The notes below the pieces were generated by a model. That model saw only the letters and a list, made by a program, of their open reading frames with translations, did no database searches and had not been told where the DNA came from. 64,000 bases of DNA from Isoperla grammatica (taxonomy: Eukaryota; Arthropoda; Insecta; Plecoptera; Perlodidae), in assembly GCA_945910005.1 (NCBI GenBank), contig OX246746.1:29637298-29701297 (forward strand). The letters run 5' to 3'. A program made the position numbers and the translations under genes. Below are positions 12,266 through 23,990 of the stretch, one piece after another (position 1 is the stretch's first letter; the number at the start of each line of letters is the position of its first letter).

Positions 12266-12907
12266 CAGTGGTTTTAAAAGTTTGACGGAAATATACTAGT
12301 CCCAACGTGAGTAGTCGCACATCGACGTCAGATCCTTATCTACTGCCCCTTTCAAGCGCGCTGATTAAACGATGAACAACAGATTAATGGTGTTCTTTTA
12401 CACATTCATAAATGTAGTATTCCTCTGTGTATAGAGTGCATAAGCCTCATTGGTTACGCCCACTTTTCCAGGTAACCACCCAAAAGGTCGTAAATTATCC
12501 CTAATGAACCTGCTTCAATTATTAGGTTGTAGGGACTAGAGAAAGAGAAAACTAAGTTGGTACCGTTTTACTAGGCCATTTCGTATGAGATATTTACGTT
12601 AGAGCAACTGTACAAGGGATTTTAGTTTTCTATTACTTATTTATGTAATTTTGTATTTAGCTCAGAGGGGTTTACTTTCAGACAACAATTCTTGGTCTGC
12701 ATATTACATTTCATACCACGAAGTAGCCCGCCAGACCATACGACGTAGCGAACATCACACGCACTTGTCACTGTCGTTGCTCGAGCTATTTTCTAAATGA
12801 TATATTCCACGTGTTGCGATTTTTTGCATTAAAAAAAATATGAACGTTAGTGAGGCGCCTACACGTTTAAGAAGTGAGGCTTGAGTAAAACTTTTTAAGA
12901 AGCGCTG
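12266..12907 (+). mobile_element. Dispersed element, CAGTGG family, copy 2
   Basis: The left end CAGTGGTTTTAAAAGTTTG (12266 onward) resembles the reverse complement of the right end near 12878-12907 (CAGCGCTTCTTAAAAAGTTT). This gives an imperfect terminal inverted repeat about 640 bp apart. The inner part 12296-12575 matches copy 1 at 9560-9850. CAGTGG-type ends suggest hAT. The flanking 8-mers (gaatagaa and atttaaaa) match at only four positions, so either the duplication has decayed or the right end is misplaced. Confidence 0.45.
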
Positions 12908-14061
12908 ATTTAAAAAACACTCGGGCTTTGGAATTACAGAGAACTTAGAACATTTGTATACGTGGACAAGAGCTAGAGTTCACTAAAGAATTGGTTTGCT
13001 TCTTGTAAGGTTCTTGGAAAGGATCTCACCACAATATGAACGAATACAAGAGCGTAGAAAACACTGATTTCTGAGTGTTTGCTTTGTTTGCTTCTCCTCT
13101 TGTATTTTACAAGATTAAATCATGATGATAAATTAACAAATTAATTCATCGTCTAAAGCTGGTACGACCTAAGAGCATGATATACGTGGCGCCCTTTAAT
13201 CATCATGTATCCCTCCTCCCCTCCCCTCACCCTATGTGCACCACTAAAAAGGTCTAGTCTTGATTCGTCCTCGTGCAGTCCCAACTATGATCATCAATTA
13301 AGCGTCTGCTAAAAGTTTCTCCGGGACGATCAGTGTAGTAACTTGCTAATTGGTTTGTTAGAAAGAGAAGAGCAACAGTTCTATCACGTCAAGAACAGAC
13401 GTCTGGTGGTCGTGAGACGTTTCATCGAGTCTTACATTATGGACGGTTATGTATAGCACGAATTTGAATGTCGTACGAAATAGTTGAAAGTAGTTTCAAG
13501 CCCTGGCGACTTTTAAAATTTCTACCCATCAATTTCACGACTTTTTTTAAAGCAATGAAGCAAACGTAATGTTACTTACTTTCCGTGTCCGGTTAAACAC
13601 AATTCATTTCCAGAAATTTGGAACAACTATTCCTTTCGCAATTGCTTCGCGCAGTGTACATGGGTCGAGGCGGGTAATGCTAAACTTAGCGTTAAACTTA
13701 GGGTTAAAATAAGTGTCAGTTGAAGTGATATACTTCGTGTCAATCCAAGGATTAATTAGTATTAGCGTTAAACGTAATGTTACAATATAAACTTATCATA
13801 ATGTTCTAAAAATAACAATAAAGCTTTTCAACATAATGAAACCCAAAACGTATAAAGCTCCTTCATCCGTTATTTTACTCCAGTGCCTGGGAAATGGTAT
13901 ACGAAAATATATTCGATTTGAGCTTAAGTTTTGTTTGTTCATTTCTGAAAAGAATAATCGGAACTGAAAAAGCTTTCAAATTAAGAACGATTCATTATAA
14001 ATGGTTGTGACTGAATGTTTTTGTCGGTTACCGCAGCAAATAGAGCCACCCAACGTAACGG
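12908..14061. other. Unassigned DNA
   Basis: I see no gene. Short 'gcgttaaac' and 'gggttaaa' motifs recur at 13690-13775 but do not form a regular array. Confidence 0.5.
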
Positions 14062-14131
14062 CCATCGCCATCGCCATCGCCATCGCCATCGCCATCGCGC
14101 CATCGCCATCGCACCATCGCGCCATCGCGCC
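14062..14131. repeat. (CATCGC)n hexanucleotide repeat
   Basis: About eleven copies of CATCGC, irregular at the right with 'gc' and 'gcac' insertions. It stands out as GC-rich in AT-rich surroundings. It reads as Ala-Ile or His-Arg dipeptides on the plus strand and Trp-Arg on the minus strand, so it gives no frame-specific support for coding. Confidence 0.95.
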
Positions 14132-16289
14132 CCCGGCCATATCAGCCCCTGCTCAAGCGGCCGTTCTAGCAATGCGTATTTCATGTTCCATCACTGCCCC
14201 AAGCTACACCGCGTATGAACACTGATCATATCAAACCGTACTCGAAATAGTGAACGTGCGTGTAAACACTTCTTGCGTGGGAGTAGTCAAATATAGAGAC
14301 CGGTTTCAGTGAAAGAAATTATCCGGCCTAATATGTTAAAAATATGTAGAGAAAAGTGTAAAACCACATGAAATTTTGCGGTGCAGTTTAAATATCAGAA
14401 ATTTGAAACTACTCCTTTCGTTATTGATACAGTTCAGTACAATATTAATACTACCGGAATTAGGACCTCGTGAAATTACCGTATTTATCCTATGACAAGA
14501 AAGCTACACCATAGTTTATAGACTAGCACATGTGGTATGAAACAATCAAATGTACTATATATGTCGTGTGTACTATAGACTCCCTGCTTAGTATCTGTAA
14601 TGATATACTCCCTCCAGTTGTCATTTTGATTACATACAATTGGTTTAATATACAAAATAACGACCATGAAGATCACAACTTTACATTTTAATTACCATGC
14701 AGTCTGTAGTGGTCAGGAAACCAAGGTACTATTCTCTCTTTTAATTCCCATTTAGTGTAGCATTCTTGAAATATAAAATTGTAAATTTGAATACTGAGAC
14801 TATGCCACCACCATAATGATAAAGACCCCCCACCCCCCGCCGCCATCATTAAAGATGGCGTGTGCGGTTTGCACAAGAACAAGCGCATTGCCTGTAGATT
14901 GAGTGTTGACAAACACGTACGTACGTACGCACACATTCACACAGAGAAGATCCGCTGCTGGGGTTTATAAACAACGCCCGGGAAGATGGGAATTGACAAA
15001 TCCAACCCCCAGAACATCTGGCTTCTCTCTCTCTCCCCGAAAAAAACTACTCGTGTTGACAAATAATTAAATTTCGCCTAACAAACCCAAAAATTGATTT
15101 TTTTTCGTCGAGAAGTTCGAATGCAGTCAGAAGACGGTTACGTTGAACGATAGTGTTATTAGTCATCTAATTTGAATTAGCTTTTTGTTCGTATCATCAA
15201 GAACCTTTCTACAACCTGTAGGCCTATGTTCTATTTTACCTGTGTAACATTCTAGTGTGCATTTTTGTACGCTTCCAGTAAATAACACGATTCTCGTAGT
15301 TGTAACTGGCTATCAAATGGAGTTTTGATAATGGGAGGCATGCAGGCATTCTGTGATAGGGATGGTTTTGTTTACCGCTTTCAACGGCAACCCCCGGCGG
15401 GGGACTATAACCATATGTCACTTACCCGACTGGGGAGGGTGGGACCCAGCCCATGTATCCACATCCAGACTTCTTCCATGTACATTGAAAAGTAGCTCAA
15501 CAACTCAACGTCTAAATTAGATTCAGCAAGGACAACGTTTAGAACTAAAATTCAACTTGCTTAGCCCTCTCAGAACCCACTTCCAGGTTTGAGGACACCA
15601 TTTTTGGATTCTATTTTACAGTAAAAAAAAGAAGATATTTCGATGAAAACCAGTGTGTTTTGTTTTTCGTTTGAATTTGACGAATGGTACCGTGATTAGA
15701 CTTTTCGAAATTCATACTTTCAAAAGCGTTAAAACGAGAACATTTTGATATGTCCCGAAAATTGTTTAATTTCTAGATTTACTTGCACATGAGAGATAAA
15801 AATGTGAAACGATGTTTAAACTTAAAAAAGCTATTATGGGACATTTCTGAGAAGAATTTATTTTGGACTAAAATTTGGGCTTGCAGGAATCACGGAATGG
15901 AAGGAATGAAAAGCAGGAATAAACCCACTAGACTAAACCAACGCGCCACACACATAATTTTAAGGCCTCGTGTACGCTAAAGCACTTCAGTTGCGGGATA
16001 CAGAGGGAAGGGTTTTCAGAAAAGTGCTGAGAATGCCGTTTCGTGTAACACATACGTAAACTCCTCCGTCAGTGCTATTTAACTTTGAATACCTCAGCCA
16101 GGATACCTCAGCGTGGTTTATGTTTACTGACGATTGCCCTTAAAACTGAACTACCCCTGTTTTGTTATATTAAAGCGGTTTGACCACTTTATTCAGTTTT
16201 CTAAAACATGCATGCCATAAAGATAACAATACACTAATAATAAATAACAATAACGTCCAAGTTACGTAGGAAACCTCCCCCGAACAGTT
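14132..16289. other. Unassigned DNA
   Basis: I see no gene. A short inverted repeat CGCCATC/GATGGCG lies at 14841-14860, and (CGTA)n at about 14916-14931. Frames are at most 82 codons. Confidence 0.5.
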
Positions 16290-16510
16290 CATGCCTCTCT
16301 TGTGACTAACTAGGTATTGCGGCATTTGGTTTGGAGTATAGTTGCGGAGGAATGTCCTAGGGCTACTCAATCCCAGCGGGTACCTTGTGACTGAGGAAAA
16401 CCACAGACAAATATTCAGACAGGATTGCCGGTAGCGGGTATCGAAACGGCGACCTTCCAAAATAGAGCCTCTTGTCCTGCCACACTGAGCAACCTCTGTG
16501 AAATCCGTGC
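16290..16510 (-). repeat. tRNA-derived SINE
   Basis: On the minus strand the A box TTGCTCAGTGTGG (16480-16492) is followed about 40 bases later by a B box GTTTCGATACC (16438-16448), the spacing of a tRNA promoter for RNA polymerase III. The body follows: 'cggcaatcctg', 'gtggttttcctcagtcac', 'ctgggattga', 'cctagttagtca' and 'aggtttcctacg'. The same blocks recur at 1, 8060, 22200 and 27561. A second B-box-like GGTTCGACCCC lies upstream (16636-16646), so the element may be longer or compound. A 131-codon frame across it is not a gene. Confidence 0.65.
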
Positions 16511-17378
16511 ATCTTAATGTGACATTTCCACCGCGTTGGCACAGTGTAGCAGATATCCAAGACAATTACCATAGAATACAGATCCTACGTATCAGCTGAA
16601 ATGCTTCCAGTAAGCCCAGGAATTAATGGTTGACTGGGGTCGAACCAAGCTCACACTGCGGTTGATTCTAGGAGTACAGTCCGTGTCAGTACTCGCGTGA
16701 CTTATTGCCTGAAAACCGCAACCACGCATGCGTGAGAGAGCCACATTCAAGACGATTTAAATTACAGACTTAACAGGGAGACCGCAGTTAAATCAGACTT
16801 AGACGCTGCCATAAGTCTCAAGCTATGCCCTCTTAACATTGTCTAACATTGTCTTGCTAACTGTAAGTACAGAGGACTGGTACAGCAAACGTGAAGCACG
16901 CATATTCACTTGTAAGTTTTACTTGTAGCTGCAAGGACGGTGTTATACTATAAGCACAATAAGGAGTGGCTTAAGTATTATCGCATGTAACATATTATAA
17001 AGTCCTCATAGAATGTCAAAGCGTAGGCAAATAAACTTTCTTTTCATTAAAATCACCAAACATAAATATGAAAAAAACGGGTCTCCATGATTATAATTGT
17101 TTTGAATTTATTTCAGCTATTTTTTAAAATGTAGACGTTTTAGGTGCCACCCTTCAGTGAGAAATTACAAAACTTGTCTTGTCGAATTTTTACCGAGAGC
17201 AGGAAAATATTTCTCCCCTCCTCGAAGGCAAAGGCTTCTCCTGTGCACCCTTAATGTGAAGGGGTAGTCCCGGTACAAAAAACGAACTTTTAACAAGTGA
17301 GATGATGATGAGTGAGGTGGAGATGGAATGCATCTCTACCATTGTTATCATTATCAGAAATCATACTTTGATTATTTA
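16511..17378. other. Unassigned DNA upstream of SINE and HINE
   Basis: The part to about 16700 may belong to the SINE because of the second B-box-like site. The rest shows no gene or repeat. (GAT)n is hinted at near 17305. Confidence 0.45.
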
Positions 17379-17551
17379 CTAGGAAAACGCTCTGCGTTGA
17401 CAGATGAGCGATTTTGTTTTCAATAAATCAAACAATTTTTTTGCATATCATATAATTCACTTATCACCAATTATTTTTTTGTAGGTTGCCATCTTGCAAG
17501 CGGCAAAGCGCCGATCGAGTTGTATGGAGGGATTCGCTATCGCTCATCTAA
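17379..17551 (+). mobile_element. HINE-like element, unit 1 (deleted)
   Basis: Begins CTAGGAAAACGCTCTGCG and ends TCGCTCATCTAA. The subterminal sequence CAGATGAGCGA near the left end is the inverse complement of TCGCTCATCT at the right end. It has lost most of the central block that unit 2 retains between 'gtaggttggcatctt' and 'aaagcgccgatcga'. Unit 2 follows immediately, head to tail. Subterminal inverted repeats, a CTAA end and tandem copies fit Helentron-associated (DINE-1-like) elements. Confidence 0.6.
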
Positions 17552-17826
17552 CTAGGAAAACGCTCCGCGTTGACAGATGAGCGATTTTAACAAAATTGGG
17601 TATTTTTTCAATAATTAATTTTTTGTAGGTTGGCATCTTGACGGATTTGGTTGATTTTGTTAACAGCATCGAGTTTAGTGGTCACGGGTGTTGACCGAAA
17701 ATTTCAGCCAAATCCGTCAAGCCGTTTGACCTGTGCGCGACGAACAAAATTTGGCGCACGAACGAACAGACGAACAGACAAAGCGCCGATCGAATTGTAT
17801 GGAGAGATTCGCTAACGCTCATCTAA
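17552..17826 (+). mobile_element. HINE-like element, unit 2
   Basis: Same ends as unit 1. Its core runs from 'gtaggttggcatctt' through 'agccgtttgacctgtgcgcg'. Before the conserved 3' block 'aaagcgccgatcga' it carries a short tetranucleotide tract (cgaa/agac). In unit 3 the same place holds (CATA)n, and in the copy at 42.8 kb a gtct/gtgt-type tract. A variable tetranucleotide tract at a fixed position is a known hallmark of DINE-1/HINE elements. Confidence 0.65.
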
Positions 17827-19268
17827 CTAGGAAAACGCTCCGCGTTGCCAGATGAACGTTTTTTATTTTTTTTATAAATTAAACAAATCTTTTGCACCAT
17901 TATAAAAAAAACCTTTATAATAAACAAAAATTTTGTTTACAAGATGGCGGTTTATGTTACAACCTTAGAATTTTTGTAAATTATTTCTCAAAACGTTGCT
18001 AATAATTGCACGAAATGTTATTTAAATCCGTTAAGAAGTTTTCTTTAAATAAATTAAAACCTTCAAGTAGATTTTTCAATGGATTTCCGCATAATTTCAT
18101 ACCACCGTGGTCTACTCAATAGGCTCTAATTCAGAAACTATTAAACCTATCAGTGTATGGAAAATTATATAATGTAGATACAGACTATATCTAAAATGTA
18201 ATATTGTTGAATCATACAATAACCGCATTTAAATCATAATAAAAGCTTTTTAATTTGTCTACAAAGTTCGTTGTTAACATTTGCATTTTTGCCGTGGAAG
18301 TCATAAAACATAACACATATTTGTAGCCATTCTATGACAGCTATCAAAAATCCAAATACATAGTGAGAAAGGTCTGACTGTGCACGCCATTCGTGCTGCA
18401 TACTATGTGCATCTTACGTCAATGGTCCGCAAATGCGAATCATATCGGTGGAACACTGTACAAATGAAGAAAATTATAGCCGTAAATAAACAATATTTTT
18501 TTACTACATGGCGGTAAAAGCTAAAATTTTGAAACTTTTGTCGAGTGTTAGTACCATTGATGTGGACCAACATGCAAAAAAAAAATCATTTATATCGGCG
18601 TGCAACTTTTAATTTAATTGAATAAATTAAAAAACATGTTATTCAGTAATTATGTTTTTGTAGGTTGGCATCTTACGTCATTGTAGCCATTCTATGACAG
18701 CTATCGAGATTTTAAATAATGGTGAGAAAGGGTGTGATTGCGTACGCTATGTTTGGTGTATACTATATGCATCTAACTGCAATAGTCCGCAAATGCGAAT
18801 CATATCGGTGGTGGAACACTGTAAAAATAAAGAAATTATCGTCGTAAATAAACAATATTTTTTTATAACATGGCGGATATACTTACAATTTTAAAACTAT
18901 TGTCAAGTGTGAGACCGTCGATGTGAACCTACAAGTGAAACATCATTTAAATCCGTGTGTAAGTTTTAATTTAATTAAATTAATAAACAAATTTTGTTTT
19001 TCAGTAATTAATTTTTTGTAGGTTGGCATCTTAGCGAATTTTGCTGGTTATGTTAATAGCATCGAGTTTAGTAGTCACAAATGTTGACAGAAAATTTCAG
19101 CCAAATACGTCAAGCCGTTTGACCTGTGCGCGACGAACAAAATTTAGCGCACATACATACATACAGACATACATACATACATACATACATACATACATAC
19201 AGACACACAGACAAAGCGCCGATCGAGTTGTATGGAGAGATTCACTCCGCTTCGCTACGCTCATCTAA
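17827..19268 (+). mobile_element. HINE-like element, unit 3 with inner duplication
   Basis: Begins CTAGGAAAACGCTCCGCG and ends CGCTCATCTAA. It is longer than units 1 and 2 because it keeps an AT-rich middle. Two diverged copies of a block of about 355 bp lie at 18321-18675 and 18680-19030, sharing 'gtagccattctatgacagct', 'gcaaatgcgaatcatatcgg' and 'taaacaatatttttt'. The core frame resembling 'SSRLTCARRTKF' recurs in the other copies but is short and unrecognised. Confidence 0.65.
19150..19210. repeat. (CATA)n microsatellite inside HINE unit 3
   Basis: About 14 tetranucleotide copies with 'cagacata' interruptions, directly before the conserved 3' block of the element. See unit 2 for why its position matters. 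Confidence 0.95.
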
Positions 19269-20623
19269 CAAATAGTACTGAAATCCCACCCTTTTGTAGA
19301 TTATTGCTCTCACAAGACTTTAACTGAATCAACGTTTATTTCCAGTTAGTAAATGAACACTGCTCAGCATTAATTCACAACATTATGTTAAATAGTTGCA
19401 TTATTTTAAACACATTTTGATAAATACTGCATCAAAATGTATTTTCTGTAGAAAACAGTGATATAAAATGCATTATTGTAAAGTCACTGCATCCTAGATG
19501 TTATTGGTAAAATGTCCAACTTGTGGTCATATATCGTTGATATTATTATGAATACTTCAAGGAGGCAGTTGTCGACAAGGTTTATGACGTCAAGAGCCGT
19601 TTTTCAATTACGGAGCGGGAAGTTTCAAATTTCAAATTTTAAATGATAATAGAATTGGAAATACACAATTCTCAGATATAAAAACTATATAGCCCGTATT
19701 TTTAGATAATGGCCGTCCGTTTTTAGATACTTCGAGGAATATTTATTTTTCATGAGCCTTCCCTATTATTCTTTCCAGTGCTTGTTTGGGAACTGTACCC
19801 ATTTCACCCAATCGCATATCTGTTTGTAAATAACTAAGTCAATCTTGGGTACGTATCATATAGTAAACATCGCCACTGGCACTTTTTGTGCACACCACAG
19901 ATCAGAAGTGCAATAATAATTCGTAAAAACAGTTCCTCCACCAGGAAGCAATAAACCACAACAACGTAGTGATAACATCTGTATTCGAATGTGTTCAACA
20001 ACTTAATTGAGATATTTTCTTGAAAATATCAAAAGATGCGCGTCTTGACTTTTTCACAGATTCAAAAACGTCCCTCGTTTATTTTAAATTTCCATATGAA
20101 TCTCCAGCTGCATTTATCTGCTCATATATTGTGTCCGCTGGCTCCAGGCCAAGAAAACAAAGACAGCATCATCACACAGTGACGAACACATGCAACTAAG
20201 AGGATGTCAGTACCACATTTCTATATCAGTTGCATCATATTCGTATAAATGAGCACAAACTCTTCACAACTCTTTGTTCGTGTACACAGTTTTGATTTTA
20301 GAAGCGCTTCCGGAAAAAGATATCGATAGATTTGTACGTTGAAGGGCATACTTTTCTTGTTCTTGTTTTTAGTGTGTGTACACCTTAATAACATTAGTTC
20401 AATTAAACCACTCAAAGTTGCCGGTTTGTATTAATATCTTGAGAGCGTATCAAGATGTTGAATGAGTGATGCCTACCCGAGATTGGGTAAACAGCTAAGC
20501 AATGAATTAACAATCTTTCTAATATTGTAATTGTCCCCTTTTTATTTCTGTAGCTTATTGCACCATTTAGATTTAATTGATTTGTGAAATACCAATCGTA
20601 CCAATACAAATATTTAACAGTTT
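19269..20623. other. Unassigned DNA
   Basis: I see no gene or repeat I can support. The part near 20420-20610 shows only short frames (65 codons at most). Confidence 0.5.
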
Positions 20624-20715
20624 TTATTCGTTGTTTAGCTGATACAAAACCAAAGTTCGCGTAGGAATCACTTTTTCAATATCTTGAAGAGTGTTCAAAA
20701 TATCAATAAAAATCC
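20624..20715 (+). repeat. Dispersed family C, copy 1
   Basis: Contains 'gttgtttagctgata', 'aggaatcactttttcaatat' and 'caaaatatcaat'. The same ordered blocks occur at 23828-23990, in reverse at 23640-23716, and at 62527-62712. It is an unnamed interspersed repeat whose ends I could not define. Confidence 0.55.
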
Positions 20716-22025
20716 GTTCTTACCACAATTGTCGGCATCGTAATCGCAATCGCAGAAGTATGAAAATATTCCGATTACAATGTATTCTGAACATTTTTAG
20801 CACCCCTGTTCGTTATAGTCTATAGCATTGAGGTGCGTATTGACAATCAATTACTGTAGCACAGTGGTTACACGGTAAACACGCCCGCATTTATTTAGTG
20901 CGTATTAATGAATAGACAGGTAATCAGGAAGGAGCAAGTTATTGATATAGATAGTTATTGACGTTATTGATAATATACAGCCGGCACGCCTGTTGAATGG
21001 CGCTGCTAAGTATCTTCTGTTATTCCGTTTCCAATAATAGCCGGCTGTACAGCATAGCAAATGGCCTGACAGGAGCTTAATGCGTTATTAATGGTCTTCT
21101 GCCTTTAAAAAGTGATTTATATTAAACACCTCAACCTCGTCGGAAGGAATCCGTGTGTCTATGTTTTATCACCTCTAAGACAACCCAAGGCACAACCGCT
21201 CACACAGAAACAAGACATCGTATTAGGAAGAGCTATTTAGTCTCCCTAATCGTCTGTAGCGATAAAAAAAGTATTGTGTTCTTCCAACATGTAAAGTTTT
21301 TAGAACACGATTTTTAGTTAATTGTTTAATAAATAAAAACAATTAATAATAAATGTCAAACTAAAAATTCTCTTTATTTACAAAAAAAACCCTGATTACA
21401 ACTTCTAAGTACTATTTCAAATATGACGTTTAACTGGCAACTTTTGAGCTTGCAGTAATTGTTCACACGGAACATTCTTTCATAGATATAGTTATACATT
21501 ATGAAACTGTTAACAGTCCTTTGTAAATAAGTACAACTGAATATACTTGAATATAAATGAATGAATAAATAACTCAATAAATAATACATTAAAAGATAAT
21601 TAAGTAAATAAATAAATAAAAACAATAAACAGCCAAACGTATGTTCACGTGATACCAAAAATAATTTGGAAAATGTAATACGAGTTGCGCACATAAACAT
21701 GACGGGTACATCTTTGCATTCACAATAGGGCAGATGGGAGCGTGGGGGGGGGGGGGGTTAGAGCAGAGCACCCCACACAAGCACGGTCTGGGCTGAGAGC
21801 CCTTGTGGCGATGGCGTATTTTTTAATTATTCAACTTTAAAGTGGCTGACGTCTGCCTCACGCGTGTCGCTGCCGCCGGAGAGCAGCACCATCGCGCGGT
21901 GACCACTGATATCACAATTGCACTGAAGCAAAACGTCGCTTCCTGAAACTGCTCTTAATGGGCACAAGAAGGTATCCGCAATAAAAATAGAGGAATACTC
22001 CCAGTATGAAAATCGCAAGAAGTTT
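20716..22025. other. Unassigned DNA with short simple repeats
   Basis: The part 20870-21130 looks non-repetitive and includes an inverted pair TACAGCCGGC (20976) / GCCGGCTGTA (21040). It could be regulatory, but this is only an impression. (AAAT)n lies at about 21596-21620 and a G run at 21744-21757. Confidence 0.45.
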
Positions 22026-22068
<43 letters not shown>

Positions 22069-22071
22069 TTA
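22026..22071. repeat. (TTTA)n microsatellite
   Basis: About eleven pure copies of TTTA. Confidence 0.95.
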
Positions 22072-22199
22072 TATCTCAAGAATGCTACTTAGAATCGAGA
22101 ATCTAAATAAAAAGGCACTGCGGTATGGTAAGCCCTACAGATGAATGATAAATATTTCAAATATTATAATCAGTATTATAATCAGTATGGTATTTTGAT

Positions 22200-22312
22200 T
22201 ACCAAAGTCTCTCGAACTATCCTTCGCCACTATTGCAATTACCGCAACACCTAGTTAGTCACCTGATGCGGGGTATGAAATAAAATATCTCTTGGCAGGT
22301 TTCCTACATGAA
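22200..22312 (+). repeat. SINE 3' fragment
   Basis: 'accgcaacacctagttagtc' and 'aggtttcctacat' appear in the same order and near the same spacing as the tail of the minus-strand SINE at 16290-16510 ('gccgcaatacctagttagtc', 'aggtttcctacgt'). The head and most of the body are missing. Confidence 0.55.
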
Positions 22313-23188
22313 CAATTATTATTGTTATTGTTATTTCAATTCTATAGTATCAAGATATGTTGATATCTTGATACTTGAAGATTAGCTCCGAAGTGGCTGA
22401 TGCACTGCGGACAGAAGTAGGTAATTATATTTTGTCACGTCTTGGCTGCCATTGACTGTCTATATGAATAACAATCTGATGATGGCCTCTAAACTCAAAA
22501 TTATAATTACCTCTTTTGCGACTTGAGTTAGAGGGTCATCAGCACTATTTCATTAGGTGCAGTGGGGGCTCAGCAGCGTGACCACACATTTTCCCATTGC
22601 AATAATTACGATATTACGATTTAGTTGTGAACAACGCCATATAAGAACCACGTAAGTTAACTCTTTCGCGATTTCCAAATTGCGATTGCGATCCGATACC
22701 GATATTTGTGGATAGGACTTAAACTATTTAGAAGGGTAGGAAACATCTTTTCATATGTAGTTCCCTTTTTTAAAACATGTGCAATGTGCATGCACGTAGG
22801 CCTACCTTGCCTCCAAGTAGATACTGATAGCACCACTTGATGAGAAATAGGTGTGGACACTCACCTGCAAAATAGAGAACACATAATTAGCAGAATACCT
22901 TAAAAGTTAACTAATTAAACTCTACAGTGAACTATTGCATTTTATGTTTAAACCAAAGTTAGGTATACTCGCCGACGTATGTAAACCAAGTGCAGTCAAG
23001 ATATCTGCTTTATCAACCCCTCTTACGGTTAGTTTATGAGTTCCTGATAATGTGAACCTAAGTTAGGCGATCCTACGAAAAGAACACGCGAAGAGGTGTT
23101 GATATAAAATATCTTTACAACATGAATATATGCACATGAAAAAATAACATAATGCAGATTTTTTATAAAACCTAGTATGCAATTAAAG
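22313..23188. other. Unassigned DNA with a perfect hairpin
   Basis: A perfect 13-bp inverted repeat, AGTATCAAGATAT / ATATCTTGATACT, with a 4-base loop lies at 22346-22375. Otherwise I see nothing that can be assigned. Confidence 0.5.
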
Positions 23189-23189
23189 G

Positions 23190-23279
<90 letters not shown>

Positions 23280-23280
23280 A
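23189..23280. repeat. (TTA)n microsatellite
   Basis: About 30 uninterrupted TTA copies. It reads as poly-Asn on the minus strand, without coding meaning. Confidence 0.97.
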
Positions 23281-23639
23281 TTATTTTTTTTATTAATATC
23301 ATCATTAACCACCTCACTGTCAATAAATCCAACATCATTATAACTTCCTATGTATGTCACGTGCGTTTAGAGTGGTTTAATTCGATTCACTTCTAATATA
23401 TATTACGGTATAGCATTTTCCATAAATCAGTTCTATTTCAATTCACTATGGAAAGCCAGTGAAGAAATGAACCGACTTAGATTATCATGATAATCAAGTC
23501 AAACCGTTTCTTCCATGCGCGTCCACGGGATACGTTGCTATTTGTTCCAACCGTTTACCTCTTCAAATACTACTTTCATTGTAAAGAATGTCCAAAAACT
23601 TATTGTCACTGACTAACGTTTTTGCTTTTTAATTGATTT

Positions 23640-23990
23640 CTTGAAAACGCTTCTAGATCTTGAATACGCGATTCTTACGCGGAGTTTGATTCTGTATCAG
23701 CTAAACAACGAATAAGAGAACGGTAAATTGTTGTAATTGTTACAAAATGTAATTTCAAAAATTAATTATATCTTGAATTATTTAAAATTAATTACATAAA
23801 AATCGTATCAATTACAATTACATTCACTGTTGTTTAGCTAATGAAAAACCAAATTCCGCGTGAGAATCACTTTTTAAATATCTTGAAGCGTTTTCCAGAT
23901 ATCGATATAAAACATAGTTAATTTTGCGTGGTTTAGTATTGCGAGCTCCACATTGTCGTGAAGGCTACACTTGACAGTCTTTTTCACCAT
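23640..23990. repeat. Dispersed family C, inverted pair
   Basis: A minus-strand copy (23640-23716) and a plus-strand copy (from 23828) lie head to head about 110 bases apart. Each contains 'gtttagct' followed by a 'ccgcgt'-like block, 'gaatc' and 'atcttgaagcgtttt'. This could be one element with long inverted ends or two insertions. The plus-strand side continues with similarity to 62527-62712. Confidence 0.5.

Noticed and set aside
16170..16565. 131-codon minus-strand ORF
   Set aside because: Runs through the SINE and its tRNA-like head.
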